From positions 1 through 64,000 of the forward strand of contig NZ_JAXAFJ010000004.1 in the NCBI RefSeq assembly GCF_033898525.1: a stretch of 64,000 nucleotides of DNA, written 5' to 3'. The position numbers and the translations under genes are program-made. This DNA comes from Flaviflagellibacter rhizophilus. Lineage in GTDB: Bacteria > Pseudomonadota > Alphaproteobacteria > Rhizobiales > Methylopilaceae. Shown one piece after another: positions 25,696-37,015 of this stretch (positions are counted from its first letter, which is position 1; every line of letters begins with the position of its first letter). The notes under the pieces are model-generated. The model saw only the letters and a list, made by a program, of their open reading frames with translations, had not been told where the DNA came from and searched no databases.

Positions 25696-26304
25696 ATGCC
25701 GTCAATCGCCCGCATCGCCTTTACCTCTGCCGCCGTGATTGCAGGCAGCATGACCGCCGCGCAGGCCCAGCAGAAGGCCGTCGCCACCTTTGCCGGCGGC
25801 TGCTTCTGGTCCATCGAGAAGGCCTTCGATGGAAGACCGGGCGTCGTCTCCGCAGTGTCCGGTTTCATGGGCGGCACAACACCCGATCCCACCTATCAGG
25901 AGGTGGTGCGCGGCCGCACGGGCCATCTTGAAGCCGTGCAGGTGGTCTATGACCCGGCGAAGATCAGTTATGGGCAATTGCTCGACATCTTCTGGCACGA
26001 CATCGATCCCACCAACGCCTACGGCCAGTTCTGCGACATGGGCTCGCAATACGAGACGGCTGTGTTCGTAAACGGTGCCGAGCAGAAGCGGCAGGCCGAA
26101 GCCTCGAAGAGCGAAGTGGCGCGCGAGATGAAGGCCGAGGTGGCGACGAAGATCCTGGTGGCGTCGGCCTTCACCGCCGCCGGTCCGGAACATCAAGACT
26201 TCGCAACCACGAACCCCGGACACTATGCCAGCTATCTGCGCGGCTGCGGCCGGGAGTCCAAGCTGCGCGCGGTGTGGGGCAGCAAGGCGCACGCCAAGTT
26301 GTAG
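25696..26304 (+). CDS. msrA: Peptide-methionine (S)-S-oxide reductase MsrA, exported
   Basis: A repair enzyme of 202 residues that reduces methionine-S-sulfoxide. The active site FAGGCFWSIEKAF is near residue 33, and the family blocks GFMGGTTPDPTYQEV and HDPTNA-like HDIDPTNAYGQFCDMGSQY follow. An N-terminal signal peptide (MPSIARIAFTSAAVIAGSMTA, cleavage near AQA/QQ) suggests a periplasmic location, unlike the cytoplasmic MsrA of E. coli. The ATG at 25696 has GAGGA at a good distance; upstream ATGs would add an implausible extension. Confidence 0.93.
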   Translation: MPSIARIAFTSAAVIAGSMTAAQAQQKAVATFAGGCFWSIEKAFDGRPGVVSAVSGFMGGTTPDPTYQEVVRGRTGHLEAVQVVYDPAKISYGQLLDIFWHDIDPTNAYGQFCDMGSQYETAVFVNGAEQKRQAEASKSEVAREMKAEVATKILVASAFTAAGPEHQDFATTNPGHYASYLRGCGRESKLRAVWGSKAHAKL

Positions 26305-26311
26305 GCGCCGC

Positions 26312-27021
26312 TCACCGGCATACGGACCATGCCGCCATGTCCAGGTGCAGGTGGTCGGCATGTGCGGCGTTGTAGTCCGGCGAGAGCACCGTGCCGAACA
26401 GACCGCACGCGCCGTTGCGCATACGGCGCAGCAAGATGCCCTTCGCGCCGTCGTCCTTCCAGTCGCGCAACACGCTGATGGTCTGGCCGCCGGCGACGGT
26501 CACGCCCGCCACGTCCACGGCATTCGCCAGCGCGTGCTGGCTGCGGCGCGCATTCGTGCGGTGGTAGATATTGCGGCAGGCATAGGTGCCGAAGGTCTGC
26601 ACGGCGGTCGCCGGCCTGCCGAACGCCTCCTGCGCCGCCGGCTGAAGCACATTGCGTTCCCACATCACGAGCGCGACCGCTGCAGGGCAGCGCAGCAGCA
26701 CCGGCCCGCCATAGTTCACAGCGTCCGAGCGCAGCCGCACGCCATCGGGATAACCGCAGCCATCCTGCATCGGACGCGGCGCGGGCGTGAAGCTGACACC
26801 GGCGGCCCGGCCGAGCGCCGCCGTGCAGCGCCCCGGCGCGAGCCGCATCAGCGAAAGCTGCAGGCCTGTGAAGAGATGCGGCTTGGCGGAGGGATCAAGC
26901 GGGGCATAGCGCTCCACCGCCGCGAATCCGGTGAAGCCCACAGCCAGCAAGGCCAGCAGCACCCGCGCGATCAGGCGCCCTGCAACCGGCGTCCGCGCCC
27001 GCTTCGTCGAGCCCGCTCCGG

Positions 27022-27025
<4 letters not shown>
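26312..27025 (-). CDS. Extensin-like protein (peptidoglycan peptidase fold)
   Basis: A protein of 237 residues with one N-terminal membrane anchor (about 17-38) and an extensin-like C-terminal domain in the periplasm. The metal-site residues of the D-Ala-D-Ala-peptidase-like fold can be seen: SQHALANAVDVAG (H and D) and HADHLHLDM (HxH). CRNIYHRTNARRS precedes them. The family is common in Rhizobiales, probably in cell-wall remodelling. The start overlaps the stop of the ABC exporter gene by four bases, so the two are translated together. Confidence 0.87.
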
Positions 27026-28812
<1,787 letters not shown>

Positions 28813-28956
28813 CGGTTCCTGCCGGGGCAGGCCGGCCTCAAACACCGCATGGGCGGCAGTGCAAAGAATATAGGATCGCCGGCCGCGTTGCGCAGGCCAA
28901 CGCGGCGCGAAAACGCGCGCTGTTGGAAAGGTCTGGAAGCTGGGGCGCGAGTTCGA

Positions 28957-29166
28957 TCAGAAGTCCGTCGCCAGCCCCTTCACTTCCCAATCGCCATACC
29001 GCACGGGCTCCGGCCCTTTGCGGCCGCTGATCTCCCGCTCCCTGGCCTCGGCCTCCACCGCGGCTTCTCGCCGGGCTTTCGCCTCGGCCAGCGCGCGTTC
29101 CGCCTCGGGCGTCAGGCCGGGTCGCTCGGTACCCGGTTTGGCTGTTTTGTCGCTCTCCATCGCCAT
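28957..29166 (-). CDS. DUF1674 / succinate dehydrogenase assembly factor 4 homologue
   Basis: A small protein of 69 residues. The C-terminal signature GRKGPEPVRYGDWEVKG-ATDF (residues about 48-69) defines DUF1674, whose mitochondrial member SDHAF4 helps mature the flavoprotein subunit of succinate dehydrogenase. The N-terminal half is a charged helix rich in Ala, Glu and Arg. The ATG at 29166 has AAGGAGA at seven bases. The same frame stays open for 2 kb antisense to htpX and rsmB, but only this end is real. It is divergent from htpX. Confidence 0.88.
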   Translation of the reverse strand: MAMESDKTAKPGTERPGLTPEAERALAEAKARREAAVEAEAREREISGRKGPEPVRYGDWEVKGLATDF

Positions 29167-29247
29167 GTCACGTCTCCTTGCGTCAGGACCACGCATCTCC
29201 AACATTACACCAAGCTGGGGCATGATCTTGTCCGCTTGGAGACCAGA

Positions 29248-30186
29248 ATGAATCATTTGAGAACCGCCATCCTGCTTGCTGGCATGACGGCTCTTTTCAT
29301 GGCTGTGGGCTATGTCATCGGCGGCAGCGGCGGCATGGCAATCGCCTTTGCCGTGGCTCTGGCCATGAATGCCTTCAGCTACTGGAATTCCGGCTCCATG
29401 GTGCTGAGCATGTATGGCGCCCGCGAGGTGGACGCCCGCAGCGCTCCGGAGTTCTACGGAATGGTGCAGCAGCTTGCGCAGCGCGCCAACCTGCCCATGC
29501 CGCGCGTCTACATCATCGACAATCCGCAGCCCAACGCCTTCGCCACCGGACGCAACCCGCAGAACGCGGCCGTCGCGGCCTCCACCGGCCTGCTCGACAC
29601 GCTGACCCGCGAGGAAGTTGCGGGCGTGATGGCGCATGAACTGGCGCATGTGAAGAACTACGACACGCTGACCATGACAGTGACGGCCACCCTTGCCGGC
29701 GCCATCGGCATGCTGGCGAACTTCGCGTTCCTGTTCGGCGGCAATCGCGACAACAACAATGGCGGCTTCGGCGTCATCGGCACCATCGCCATCATGATCC
29801 TCGCACCCATCGGTGCGATGATCGTGCAGATGGCGATCTCCCGTTCGCGCGAATATGTGGCAGACCGCGAAGGCGCCGAAATCTGCGGCGAGCCGATGTG
29901 GCTGGCATCCGCGCTGGCGAAGATCGCGGGTTCGGCGCAGCGCATCCCCAACAATGCGGCCGAGCACAACCCGGCCACCGCGCACATGTTCATCATCAAC
30001 CCGCTCTCTGGTGAGCGCATGGACAATCTGTTCTCGACACACCCGGATACCGGCAACCGCATCGCCGCGCTGCAACAGCTTGCCACGAGCATGGGCCGCT
30101 CCGGCGGCGGCTTCGCGCCTCGTCCGCAGCCTGCAGAACGTGCTGCCGGACCGTGGGGCGGCACGCGGCGCGGCCCGTGGGGCTGA
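29248..30186 (+). CDS. htpX: Zinc metalloprotease HtpX
   Basis: A membrane protease of 312 residues that degrades misfolded membrane proteins. The zinc motif HELAH is at residues 130-134, flanked by two N-terminal and two central membrane segments; the third ligand glutamate is in SREYVADREGAE (near 208). The C-terminus ends in a Gly/Arg/Trp-rich tail. The ATG at 29248 has GGAGA. The rsmB gene starts 31 bases after its stop, a linkage common in Rhizobiales. Confidence 0.95.
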   Translation: MNHLRTAILLAGMTALFMAVGYVIGGSGGMAIAFAVALAMNAFSYWNSGSMVLSMYGAREVDARSAPEFYGMVQQLAQRANLPMPRVYIIDNPQPNAFATGRNPQNAAVAASTGLLDTLTREEVAGVMAHELAHVKNYDTLTMTVTATLAGAIGMLANFAFLFGGNRDNNNGGFGVIGTIAIMILAPIGAMIVQMAISRSREYVADREGAEICGEPMWLASALAKIAGSAQRIPNNAAEHNPATAHMFIINPLSGERMDNLFSTHPDTGNRIAALQQLATSMGRSGGGFAPRPQPAERAAGPWGGTRRGPWG

Positions 30187-30217
30187 TTTCCGCAGCGGTT
30201 CGGCCCATAAGGGCGTC

Positions 30218-31531
30218 ATGAACCTCTCCGCTACCACCGGCTTCGCGTCCCGTCGCGCGGCCACCCAGCTTGTCCACGCCGTCCTGCAGCGCGGTCGTCC
30301 CCTCGACGAAGCGCTCGATGACCCGCGCGGTCTCATGGTCGATCTCGATGCGCGGGACCGTGCGCTCGCACGCGCCATCGCCGGCGCGACCCTGCGGCGC
30401 CTGGGTTCCCTGCGCGCTGCGCTCGCGGGGTTCCTTCGCAAGCCGCTCGATCCGCGCGGCGCCCTCGAGAGCATCCTCCTGACCGGAGCGGCCCAGATCC
30501 TGCTGATGGACGTGCCGGACCATGCGGCGGTGGGCGTGGCGGTCGACCAGGCCAATGCGGACCGTGCCGCGCGCCCGTTCGCGCCGCTGGTGAACGCCGT
30601 TCTCCGCAATGTGGCAAGGGAACGCGAGGAACTGCTGGCCCGCATGCCTGCTTCCGCCGACATCCCCGAATGGCTGATGCGGCGCCGCATCGCGTCGTGG
30701 GGCGAAGCCGAGGCACTCGCCATCACCCATGCGGAACGCTCCGAGCCGGGGCTCGACCTCACGGTCAAGTCCGATCCGGAAAGTTGGGCCGCGCGCCTGG
30801 GCGGCATCGTGCTGCCGACCGGGACGGTACGTCTCGTGCCGCATGGACCCATTATCGAGTTGGAGGGCTTCGGTGGTGGCGAATGGTGGGTGCAGGACGC
30901 CGCTGCCGCGATCCCTGCCCGGCTGCTCGGCGCCCACAGCGGCATGCGTGTCGCGGACCTGTGCGCCGCACCCGGCGGGAAGACTGCCCAACTGGCTGCT
31001 TCCGGTGCCGAGGTGACAGCGATCGACAGGTCGGCTCCACGCCTGCGCCGCCTGACGGAGAACCTGAAGCGGCTGGGCCTGTCGGCCAACACCGTTACGG
31101 CGGACGCCACGACGCTGGAGGCGCCGCCGTTCGATGCCGTTCTGCTGGATGCCCCCTGCTCTGCCACCGGCACCATCCGCCGCCATCCCGACGTGGCATG
31201 GCTGAAGACACCGGAGGATGTAGGGAAGCTTGCCGACCTTCAGGCGCGACTGATCGATGCCTCGGTGCGCATGCTCAAGCCCGGCGGTCTGCTTGTCTAT
31301 TCAACCTGCTCGCTTGAGCCGGAAGAGGGCGAGCGGCAGATCGAGGCGCTGCTGGAACGGACCGCGGGCCTTGAGCGCGTGCCCGTGGATGCAGCCGAGA
31401 TCGGTGGCTGCTCGGAGATGCTGACCCCGGCCGGGGAACTCCGCACCCTCCCTCATCACCTGCCGAACGACGAACCCCGTCTTGCAGGCCTCGACGGCTT
31501 CTTCGCAGCCCGACTGCGGCGCACCGCCTGA
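30218..31531 (+). CDS. rsmB: 16S rRNA (cytosine-C5) methyltransferase, RsmB family
   Basis: A protein of 437 residues with an N-terminal NusB-like domain (about 10-135) and a C-terminal Rossmann methyltransferase of the NOL1/NOP2/Sun family. SAM binding is in VADLCAAPGGKTAQLA; the two catalytic cysteines are in LLDAPCSATGT and YSTCSLEPEE. In E. coli RsmB modifies C967 of 16S rRNA. The ATG at 30218 has AAGGG at five bases. Confidence 0.93.
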   Translation: MNLSATTGFASRRAATQLVHAVLQRGRPLDEALDDPRGLMVDLDARDRALARAIAGATLRRLGSLRAALAGFLRKPLDPRGALESILLTGAAQILLMDVPDHAAVGVAVDQANADRAARPFAPLVNAVLRNVAREREELLARMPASADIPEWLMRRRIASWGEAEALAITHAERSEPGLDLTVKSDPESWAARLGGIVLPTGTVRLVPHGPIIELEGFGGGEWWVQDAAAAIPARLLGAHSGMRVADLCAAPGGKTAQLAASGAEVTAIDRSAPRLRRLTENLKRLGLSANTVTADATTLEAPPFDAVLLDAPCSATGTIRRHPDVAWLKTPEDVGKLADLQARLIDASVRMLKPGGLLVYSTCSLEPEEGERQIEALLERTAGLERVPVDAAEIGGCSEMLTPAGELRTLPHHLPNDEPRLAGLDGFFAARLRRTA

Positions 31532-31603
31532 CGTGCGATTTGGCTGTTCGTCAAGCCCCGCTCTATCCTTGTGTTTTCCACCGAATCGTCGGGAGCGAGG
31601 CCG

Positions 31604-33310
31604 TTGGCGATTGACGCCCTGGCGAATGGAGCGCGGAATCTGGGCCGTCTTGGACGGCTGCTGACCACGCGCGCCGTCGCCGGCTTCAGCCCTCGAAGGC
31701 TGATGCGGCTGGCGCCTTCGATGTCGGTGCCGGCCGAACTCGTCTCCGTCCCCCGGCCCATACTTCCGGGCAGTGGACCGCGCGGCGCAGAGCTCTACAG
31801 CGGCGTGTTCAGCTTCGCCGGCCATAGGGTGGACGCAGGCCCGGGCTCCATCTTCACGGCTCGCGCACCCTCGCGTGAATGGGAGGAAGGGCTTCACGGC
31901 TTCGGCTGGCTTGCGGACCTCGCGGCTGCCGACAACGCGCTGTCACGTGCCTACGCCCGCTCTCTTGTCGAGGAATGGGCCGCTCATGTCCGGATGAAGC
32001 GCCTGCCGCGCCAGCCCGACATCGCCGCACGCCGCCTGATCAACCTGCTGACCTACTCTGCCCTTCTGCTGAACGGTGCGGATACCGAGTTCCGCCGGTT
32101 GCTGCTGCGGCTCATCGCGCGGCACGCTGCGTCCCTGCGCCGTGACCTGCGCCGCCTGCCGGCGGGGCTGCCGCGCCTGCTGCCGGCCATCGCGCTGGCA
32201 TCCGCCGGCCTGTCGCTGCCTGACGGGTCCCGCATGCTCAAGGCGGCGACCGATGCACTGAACACCGAGCTTCGTCGCCTCGTCCTGACGGATGGCGGCC
32301 CGGCAACGCGCAATCCTGATGACCTGCTCAGCTGGGCGGCCGATCTGTTGCCCCTGCGCGAGGCCTTTGCCGCGCGCGCACTGGAAGCTCCGCGAGAACT
32401 GTTGCCTGCTCTCGACCGCATGTGGCCCATGCTGCGCTTCTTCCGGCATCCGGAAGGAAGCCTCGCTTTGTTCAACGGCATGGGGCCCACCCGGCGCGAC
32501 CTTCTGGAAGCGGTGCTGGCCCGCGACGATGTTCGCGGCAAGCCCGTGCTGAACACGCCCTTCTCTGGCTATCAGCGGCTGGAAGCGGTCAATGCCGTCA
32601 TCGTCGCGGACGCTGGTCCGCCACCGTCGCTCGAACTCAGCAGCCGTGTGCATGCCGGCACATTGTCCTTCGAGTTCTCCAGCGGCACCGACAAGATCGT
32701 GATGAATTGCGGCTCATCGCTGGCGGAAGCCTACCGCCACGCAGCTCGCAGGACGGCGGCACATTCTACACTCACGGTGAACGAGACATCGTCGAGCCGC
32801 TTCCTTCGCGGCTGGGCGGCCCGGCTTACCGGGCCCGTGCTCCGCCACGGGCCGCAGCACGTCGAGGCGAAGCGCGAAGATCGGCGCGACGGCACGGCGC
32901 TGCGCATGAGCCATGACGGATATGCCTCGCGGTTTGGCGTCATCCACCAGCGCATGCTGCGGCTCGACGCAGGCGGGGGCCGGCTCGATGGCCTCGACGT
33001 GCTGAAACCGGTCCGCTCCGGCACGACGGAAGCGGTGCTGCGCTTCCATCTGCATCCCGATGTGCGGGCCACCGCACTGAAGGACAAGGGCACCGTACTG
33101 CTCGTCCCTTCTTCGGGGGATGTCTGGCTCTTCTCATGCGACGGGCACCCGGCCAGCATCGAGGAAAGCGTCTATTTCGCTGCCCCCGAAGGCCCCCGTG
33201 GGGCGGAACAGATCGTGGTGCGCCTTGGCAGGACTGCAGGCGTGCGCGCTCAATGGACCTTCGAGCGGACCGGCAGCGAAATGGGCGCCTCCGCGCTCGA
33301 GCTCGGCTGA
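31604..33310 (+). CDS. Heparinase II/III-family protein
   Basis: About 568 residues with an N-terminal alpha/alpha barrel (WEEGLHGFGWLADLAAAD, LINLLTYSALLLNG) and a C-terminal beta-sandwich, the layout of heparinase II/III lyases. In Rhizobiales this gene sits between rsmB and purH and is thought to act on a cell-surface polysaccharide; the substrate is not known. Start choice: TTG at 31604 has GGGAGCGAGG just upstream, whereas the GTG at 31571 has no site; either is possible. No signal peptide is obvious. Confidence 0.85.
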   Translation: MAIDALANGARNLGRLGRLLTTRAVAGFSPRRLMRLAPSMSVPAELVSVPRPILPGSGPRGAELYSGVFSFAGHRVDAGPGSIFTARAPSREWEEGLHGFGWLADLAAADNALSRAYARSLVEEWAAHVRMKRLPRQPDIAARRLINLLTYSALLLNGADTEFRRLLLRLIARHAASLRRDLRRLPAGLPRLLPAIALASAGLSLPDGSRMLKAATDALNTELRRLVLTDGGPATRNPDDLLSWAADLLPLREAFAARALEAPRELLPALDRMWPMLRFFRHPEGSLALFNGMGPTRRDLLEAVLARDDVRGKPVLNTPFSGYQRLEAVNAVIVADAGPPPSLELSSRVHAGTLSFEFSSGTDKIVMNCGSSLAEAYRHAARRTAAHSTLTVNETSSSRFLRGWAARLTGPVLRHGPQHVEAKREDRRDGTALRMSHDGYASRFGVIHQRMLRLDAGGGRLDGLDVLKPVRSGTTEAVLRFHLHPDVRATALKDKGTVLLVPSSGDVWLFSCDGHPASIEESVYFAAPEGPRGAEQIVVRLGRTAGVRAQWTFERTGSEMGASALELG

Positions 33311-33370
33311 TTTTGCAGGCGGCGCAGCCCCGTGCTAAGCGCCGCGAACCCTAGAACAGGCAGCAAAGAC

Positions 33371-34954
33371 ATGGACCGCCCCATCCGCCGCGCCCTCCTT
33401 TCGGTGTCCGACAAGACGGGACTGGTCGAATTCGCGCGGGCCCTTGCCGAACGCGGCGTGGAGCTGGTTTCGACCGGCGGCACCGCAGCGGCCTTGAAGA
33501 GCGCCGGACTGGCCGTGCGCGATGTGTCGGAACTGACGGGCTTCCCTGAGATGATGGACGGACGGGTGAAGACGCTTCACCCCTCGGTTCATGGCGGGCT
33601 GCTCGCGATCCGCGGCAATGCCGAGCATGACGCTTCCGCGCAGGAGCACGGCATCGTGCCGATCGACCTCTTGCTTGTGAACCTCTACCCATTCGAACAG
33701 GCGCTGGCGCGTGGTGCCGGGCATGACGAGATGGTCGAGAACGTGGATGTAGGAGGACCGGCCATGATCCGCGGCGCGGCCAAGAACTACGCGGACGTGA
33801 CGGCGATCGTCGATCCCACCGATTACCCGTTCGTGCTGCGAGCCATGGACGAGAACGGTGGGGCCACCACGCTGAGCTTGCGTGAAGCGCTGGCTGCCAA
33901 GGCATTCGCCCGCACCTCCGCCTATGACGCGGCCATCGCCAGTTACATGGCGCGCCATGTCGGCGAGAGTTCCCTGTCCTGGGGCGCTCTGTCCGGCAGC
34001 ATGAAGCAGGTACTGCGCTACGGCGAAAACCCGCACCAGACCGGCAGCCTCTGGGCCACCGGAGACAGCCGCCCGGGCGTCGTCGGTGCGCGGCAGGTGG
34101 GCGGCAAGGAACTGTCCTACAACAACATCAACGACACGGACGCCGCCTATGAACTGGTGGCCGAATTCGACCCGGCGCGCAGCCCTGCCTGCGTCATCGT
34201 CAAGCACGCCAACCCCTGCGGGGTCGCCGAAGGTGCGGATCTCGCGGACGCCTACAGGAGGGCACTGGCCTGCGATCCCGTCTCCGCGTTCGGCGGCATC
34301 ATCGCGGTCAACGGCACCCTGACGGCGGAAGCCGCGGCGGAGATGGTGAAGATCTTCACGGAGGTCATCATCGCGCCCGACGCGACCGAGGAGGCCATCC
34401 GCATCATCAATGGCAAGAAGAACCTGCGCCTCCTGCTGGCTGGCGCGGTTCCGGACCCGCGCATCGGGACGTTGACGGTCAAGACCGTGACCGGCGGCCT
34501 GATCATGCAGAGCCGCGACAATGCGGTGGTGGATGATGCCGAGTTGAAGGTGGTCACCAAGAGACAGCCCACCGAGAGCGAGATGGCCGATCTGCTGTTC
34601 GGCTATCGGGTCGTCAAGCACGTGAAGTCGAACGCCATCGTCTATGCGCGGGGCCTCGCCACCGTCGGCATCGGAGCGGGGCAGATGAGCCGGGTGGATG
34701 CTTCGGTGGTCGCCGTGCGCAAGGCGGCCGAGATCGCCGCAGCGGCGGGACTGCCCGAATCGCTCGTGCGGGGCAGCGTCGTCGCATCGGACGCCTTCTT
34801 CCCCTTCGCCGACGGGCTGATCGCGGCGGCCGATGCCGGCGCCACTGCGGCGATCCAGCCGGGCGGAAGCGTCAGGGATCAGGAGGTTATCGAGGCGGCG
34901 GACGCGCGGGGCATGGCCATGGTGTTCACCGGCGTGCGGCATTTTCGGCACTGA
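33371..34954 (+). CDS. purH: Bifunctional AICAR formyltransferase / IMP cyclohydrolase
   Basis: The last two steps of purine synthesis in one protein of 527 residues. The IMP cyclohydrolase domain opens with ALLSVSDKTGLVEFARAL and contains STGGT and GRVKTLHP; the formyltransferase domain contains LRYGENPHQ, the Lys-His pair in VKHANPCGVA, and closes with ASDAFFPFADG and TGVRHFRH. Length and order are standard. The ATG at 33371 follows the heparinase-like gene by 60 bases. Confidence 0.97.
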   Translation: MDRPIRRALLSVSDKTGLVEFARALAERGVELVSTGGTAAALKSAGLAVRDVSELTGFPEMMDGRVKTLHPSVHGGLLAIRGNAEHDASAQEHGIVPIDLLLVNLYPFEQALARGAGHDEMVENVDVGGPAMIRGAAKNYADVTAIVDPTDYPFVLRAMDENGGATTLSLREALAAKAFARTSAYDAAIASYMARHVGESSLSWGALSGSMKQVLRYGENPHQTGSLWATGDSRPGVVGARQVGGKELSYNNINDTDAAYELVAEFDPARSPACVIVKHANPCGVAEGADLADAYRRALACDPVSAFGGIIAVNGTLTAEAAAEMVKIFTEVIIAPDATEEAIRIINGKKNLRLLLAGAVPDPRIGTLTVKTVTGGLIMQSRDNAVVDDAELKVVTKRQPTESEMADLLFGYRVVKHVKSNAIVYARGLATVGIGAGQMSRVDASVVAVRKAAEIAAAAGLPESLVRGSVVASDAFFPFADGLIAAADAGATAAIQPGGSVRDQEVIEAADARGMAMVFTGVRHFRH

Positions 34955-35048
34955 CGCCGCGTCGATCACGAAGCGCGTGACTTCAGCGGTTCCGCAGGCT
35001 AAAAGACCCGTGCTTCGGCCCGGTGCGGTGCCGTTCAACGGGGGTCAG

Positions 35049-35240
35049 ATGAAGGTCATCGTCTCGCGAGTTCCGCGTAGCCTGACGTGCGCACTTCTTC
35101 TGGGCTTGGCCCTGACTCCGCTTTCGCCCGACACCGGATCGGTTTCGGCAACACCGCAGATTCCCAATCGTGTTGAGACGGCGCACGCCGTGATCGACGC
35201 CGCCGCCTCCAAGGTTCATACCGCCGGCTTCTTCCGCTGA
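35049..35240 (+). CDS. Small exported hypothetical protein
   Basis: A protein of 63 residues, mostly a signal peptide (basic start, SLTCALLLGLALTPLS core) with a short mature part of about 30 residues. The GGGGGT just upstream of the ATG at 35049 could serve as a ribosome-binding site. I do not recognise it; it may encode a short secreted peptide. Confidence 0.45.
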   Translation: MKVIVSRVPRSLTCALLLGLALTPLSPDTGSVSATPQIPNRVETAHAVIDAAASKVHTAGFFR

Positions 35241-35273
35241 GCGCAGCCCCTTAGGGCTTTCACCCTGCCTTGA

Positions 35274-35537
35274 TCAGTAATCCGGCCGCAGGACGCGTTC
35301 GCCCCTGGCCTTCTGGTCGCGGATGCGAACAAGCTCGTCATAGTCGTAGACGTGCCCTGCGGTGTTGATGCGGGCGGTGGATTGCTGATCCACGGGAATA
35401 CCTGAGAAGACGAATTCCAGCGCCTCCGAGACGTGCTCGAACCGCCGCGTGCCGCCTTCAGTCCCGTTGTTCATGTCGCCGATCAAAGGCTTCGGATTCC
35501 ACACCACCGTGGCTGGCTCTTCGAAGTTCACGTCCAT
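35274..35537 (-). CDS. Hypothetical protein, 87 residues
   Basis: A soluble protein with alternating charged and hydrophobic residues (FEHVSEALEFVFSGIPVDQQ, YDYDELVRIRDQKARGER). A strong AAGGGAGA site precedes the ATG at 35537. It lies upstream of nothing obvious on its strand and downstream of the TPM gene. I have no family for it. Confidence 0.7.
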   Translation of the reverse strand: MDVNFEEPATVVWNPKPLIGDMNNGTEGGTRRFEHVSEALEFVFSGIPVDQQSTARINTAGHVYDYDELVRIRDQKARGERVLRPDY

Positions 35538-35602
35538 TGCTGGTCTCCCTTACTTCGGAAGAACAACGCACGGACGGGCAGCCTGTTTCCGAACAAGCAG
35601 CT

Positions 35603-36223
35603 TCAGAGCTGGATGATGGTATTCGGCAGCTCGTTGCGGTTGCGGGCGCCGGCCGGGAAATGCCCGCGCAGCAGCCGTCCGGCATGATCCACCGCCTCCA
35701 CCAGGCCACTGGAGAGTTGGCCCTGCCGCGTGTGGCGAACGACGTCCGCTGCAATGTCGTCCCACTCGTTCTGGCCGACGCGGGCTGCAATGCCATCGTC
35801 GGCGACGATCTCGACCCGGTGCTCCGCAATCGAGACGAAGATCAGGACCCCTGTGCGCTCATCCGTCAGGTGCACGCCGTGTGAGAGGAACTGGTCCCGC
35901 GCCGCGCGGGCCACCTCCTCATCGACCAGCCAGGGCGGCGCGAGCCTCGTGCGCACGGAAACGGGCGAGACCGCCAGGGCGACAAGTATGAAGATGGCGG
36001 CCTGCAGACCGAGAACGGCATTGATGCTGAGGCTTGTGAACAGATGCAGGGGCCACACCGCCAGCAAGGCCGCTGCCGCTGCCCAGAGCACCGGCACGAG
36101 CCCGTAATCGTCCGAGGACCGGGCGACCGCTACGAAGATTTCTCCGGATGTGCCTGTTTCGGCCGCCTCGATGGCTTCGCAGACGCGCCGGGCTTCGGCC
36201 GGATTCAAGCTCTGCACACCCAT
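35603..36223 (-). CDS. TPM-domain membrane protein
   Basis: A protein of 206 residues: short N-terminal cytoplasmic part with the TPM-like start (EARRVCEAIEAAETGTSGEIFVAVA, shown here only by SGEIFVAVA), two central membrane helices (about 45-85), and a conserved C-terminal half (GVLIFVSIAEHRVEIVADDGIA). Its ATG overlaps the TGA of the upstream TPM gene (TGATG), so they are translationally coupled. Part of a LemA-TPM-TPM set of unknown function. Confidence 0.85.
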   Translation of the reverse strand: MGVQSLNPAEARRVCEAIEAAETGTSGEIFVAVARSSDDYGLVPVLWAAAAALLAVWPLHLFTSLSINAVLGLQAAIFILVALAVSPVSVRTRLAPPWLVDEEVARAARDQFLSHGVHLTDERTGVLIFVSIAEHRVEIVADDGIAARVGQNEWDDIAADVVRHTRQGQLSSGLVEAVDHAGRLLRGHFPAGARNRNELPNTIIQL

Positions 36224-36990
36224 CACCAACTCCCCGAGGATCCGCCGCCGCCGAAAGAGCCGCCGCCCCCGCCGAAGCCTCCTCCACCACCAAAGCCTCC
36301 ACCACCAAAGCCACCGCCGCCCCCGAAGCCTCCCGGAAAGGGCAGGATGACCGGCAATCCTCCCCGTCGTCCTCGTCCGCCCCGGCGCCCGAACATCATG
36401 CTGAGCAGCCAGAAACCGATGAACAGCGTGATGATGAAGGGCAGTCCGAATCCGTCTTCGCTGGCGCGTGCGCCCTCGGCCGCCTCCTGCGCCTTGCGCA
36501 CAAGTTCCTTGTCACCCTTCATGATCTGCACGAGATCGTCGACGCCACGGGAGATGCCACCGGGAAAGTCCCCGGCCCGGAAGCGCGGCAAGATGGCGTT
36601 CTCGATGATCATTCGGGAGACGGCGTCAGTGACGTCGCCCTCAAGGCCGTAGCCGACCTCGATGCGCACCTTTCGCTCGTTAGGAGCCACGATCAGAAGA
36701 GCGCCATTGTTGCGCTCCTTCTGCCCGATGCCCCAATTGCGGCCCAGCCGGTAGCCGTAATCGGCGATGTCGTAGCCCTGAAGGGACTTCAGCGTGACCA
36801 CGACGAGCTGGTTCGTCGTGGCGGCCTCCAGTTCGGCCAGCTTGCGATCGATTTCAGCCTGCGTCGGTATGTCGATGATGCCAGCCTCATCGACGACACG
36901 GCTGGTCAAGGCCGGGAAGCTCGGCTCGGCGGCATATGCCCCCGGCAGGAAAGCCAGCAGCGCGAGGCAGGCGAGCACGAGCCGCGTCAT
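36223..36990 (-). CDS. YgcG-like TPM-domain protein with glycine-rich tail
   Basis: A protein of 255 residues. It has a signal peptide (residues 1-20), a TPM domain (about 25-165; VVDEAGIIDIPTQAEI, ALLIVAPNERKVRIEVGYGLEG), a membrane helix and a C-terminal tail of GFGGGG repeats. TPM domains have been linked to acid phosphatase activity and photosystem repair in plants, but bacterial roles are open. AGGAGA precedes the ATG at 36990. It follows lemA after 25 bases, an association seen widely in bacteria. Confidence 0.9.
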   Translation of the reverse strand: MTRLVLACLALLAFLPGAYAAEPSFPALTSRVVDEAGIIDIPTQAEIDRKLAELEAATTNQLVVVTLKSLQGYDIADYGYRLGRNWGIGQKERNNGALLIVAPNERKVRIEVGYGLEGDVTDAVSRMIIENAILPRFRAGDFPGGISRGVDDLVQIMKGDKELVRKAQEAAEGARASEDGFGLPFIITLFIGFWLLSMMFGRRGGRGRRGGLPVILPFPGGFGGGGGFGGGGFGGGGGFGGGGGSFGGGGSSGSW

Positions 36991-37015
36991 GGCCTGTCTC
37001 CTGCCCGCCGCCGAC

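Noticed and set aside
29167..31176. Long minus-strand frame opposite htpX and rsmB
   Set aside because: Only its last 69 codons (28957-29166) are a real gene (DUF1674) with its own ribosome-binding site; the rest is antisense to two certain genes.
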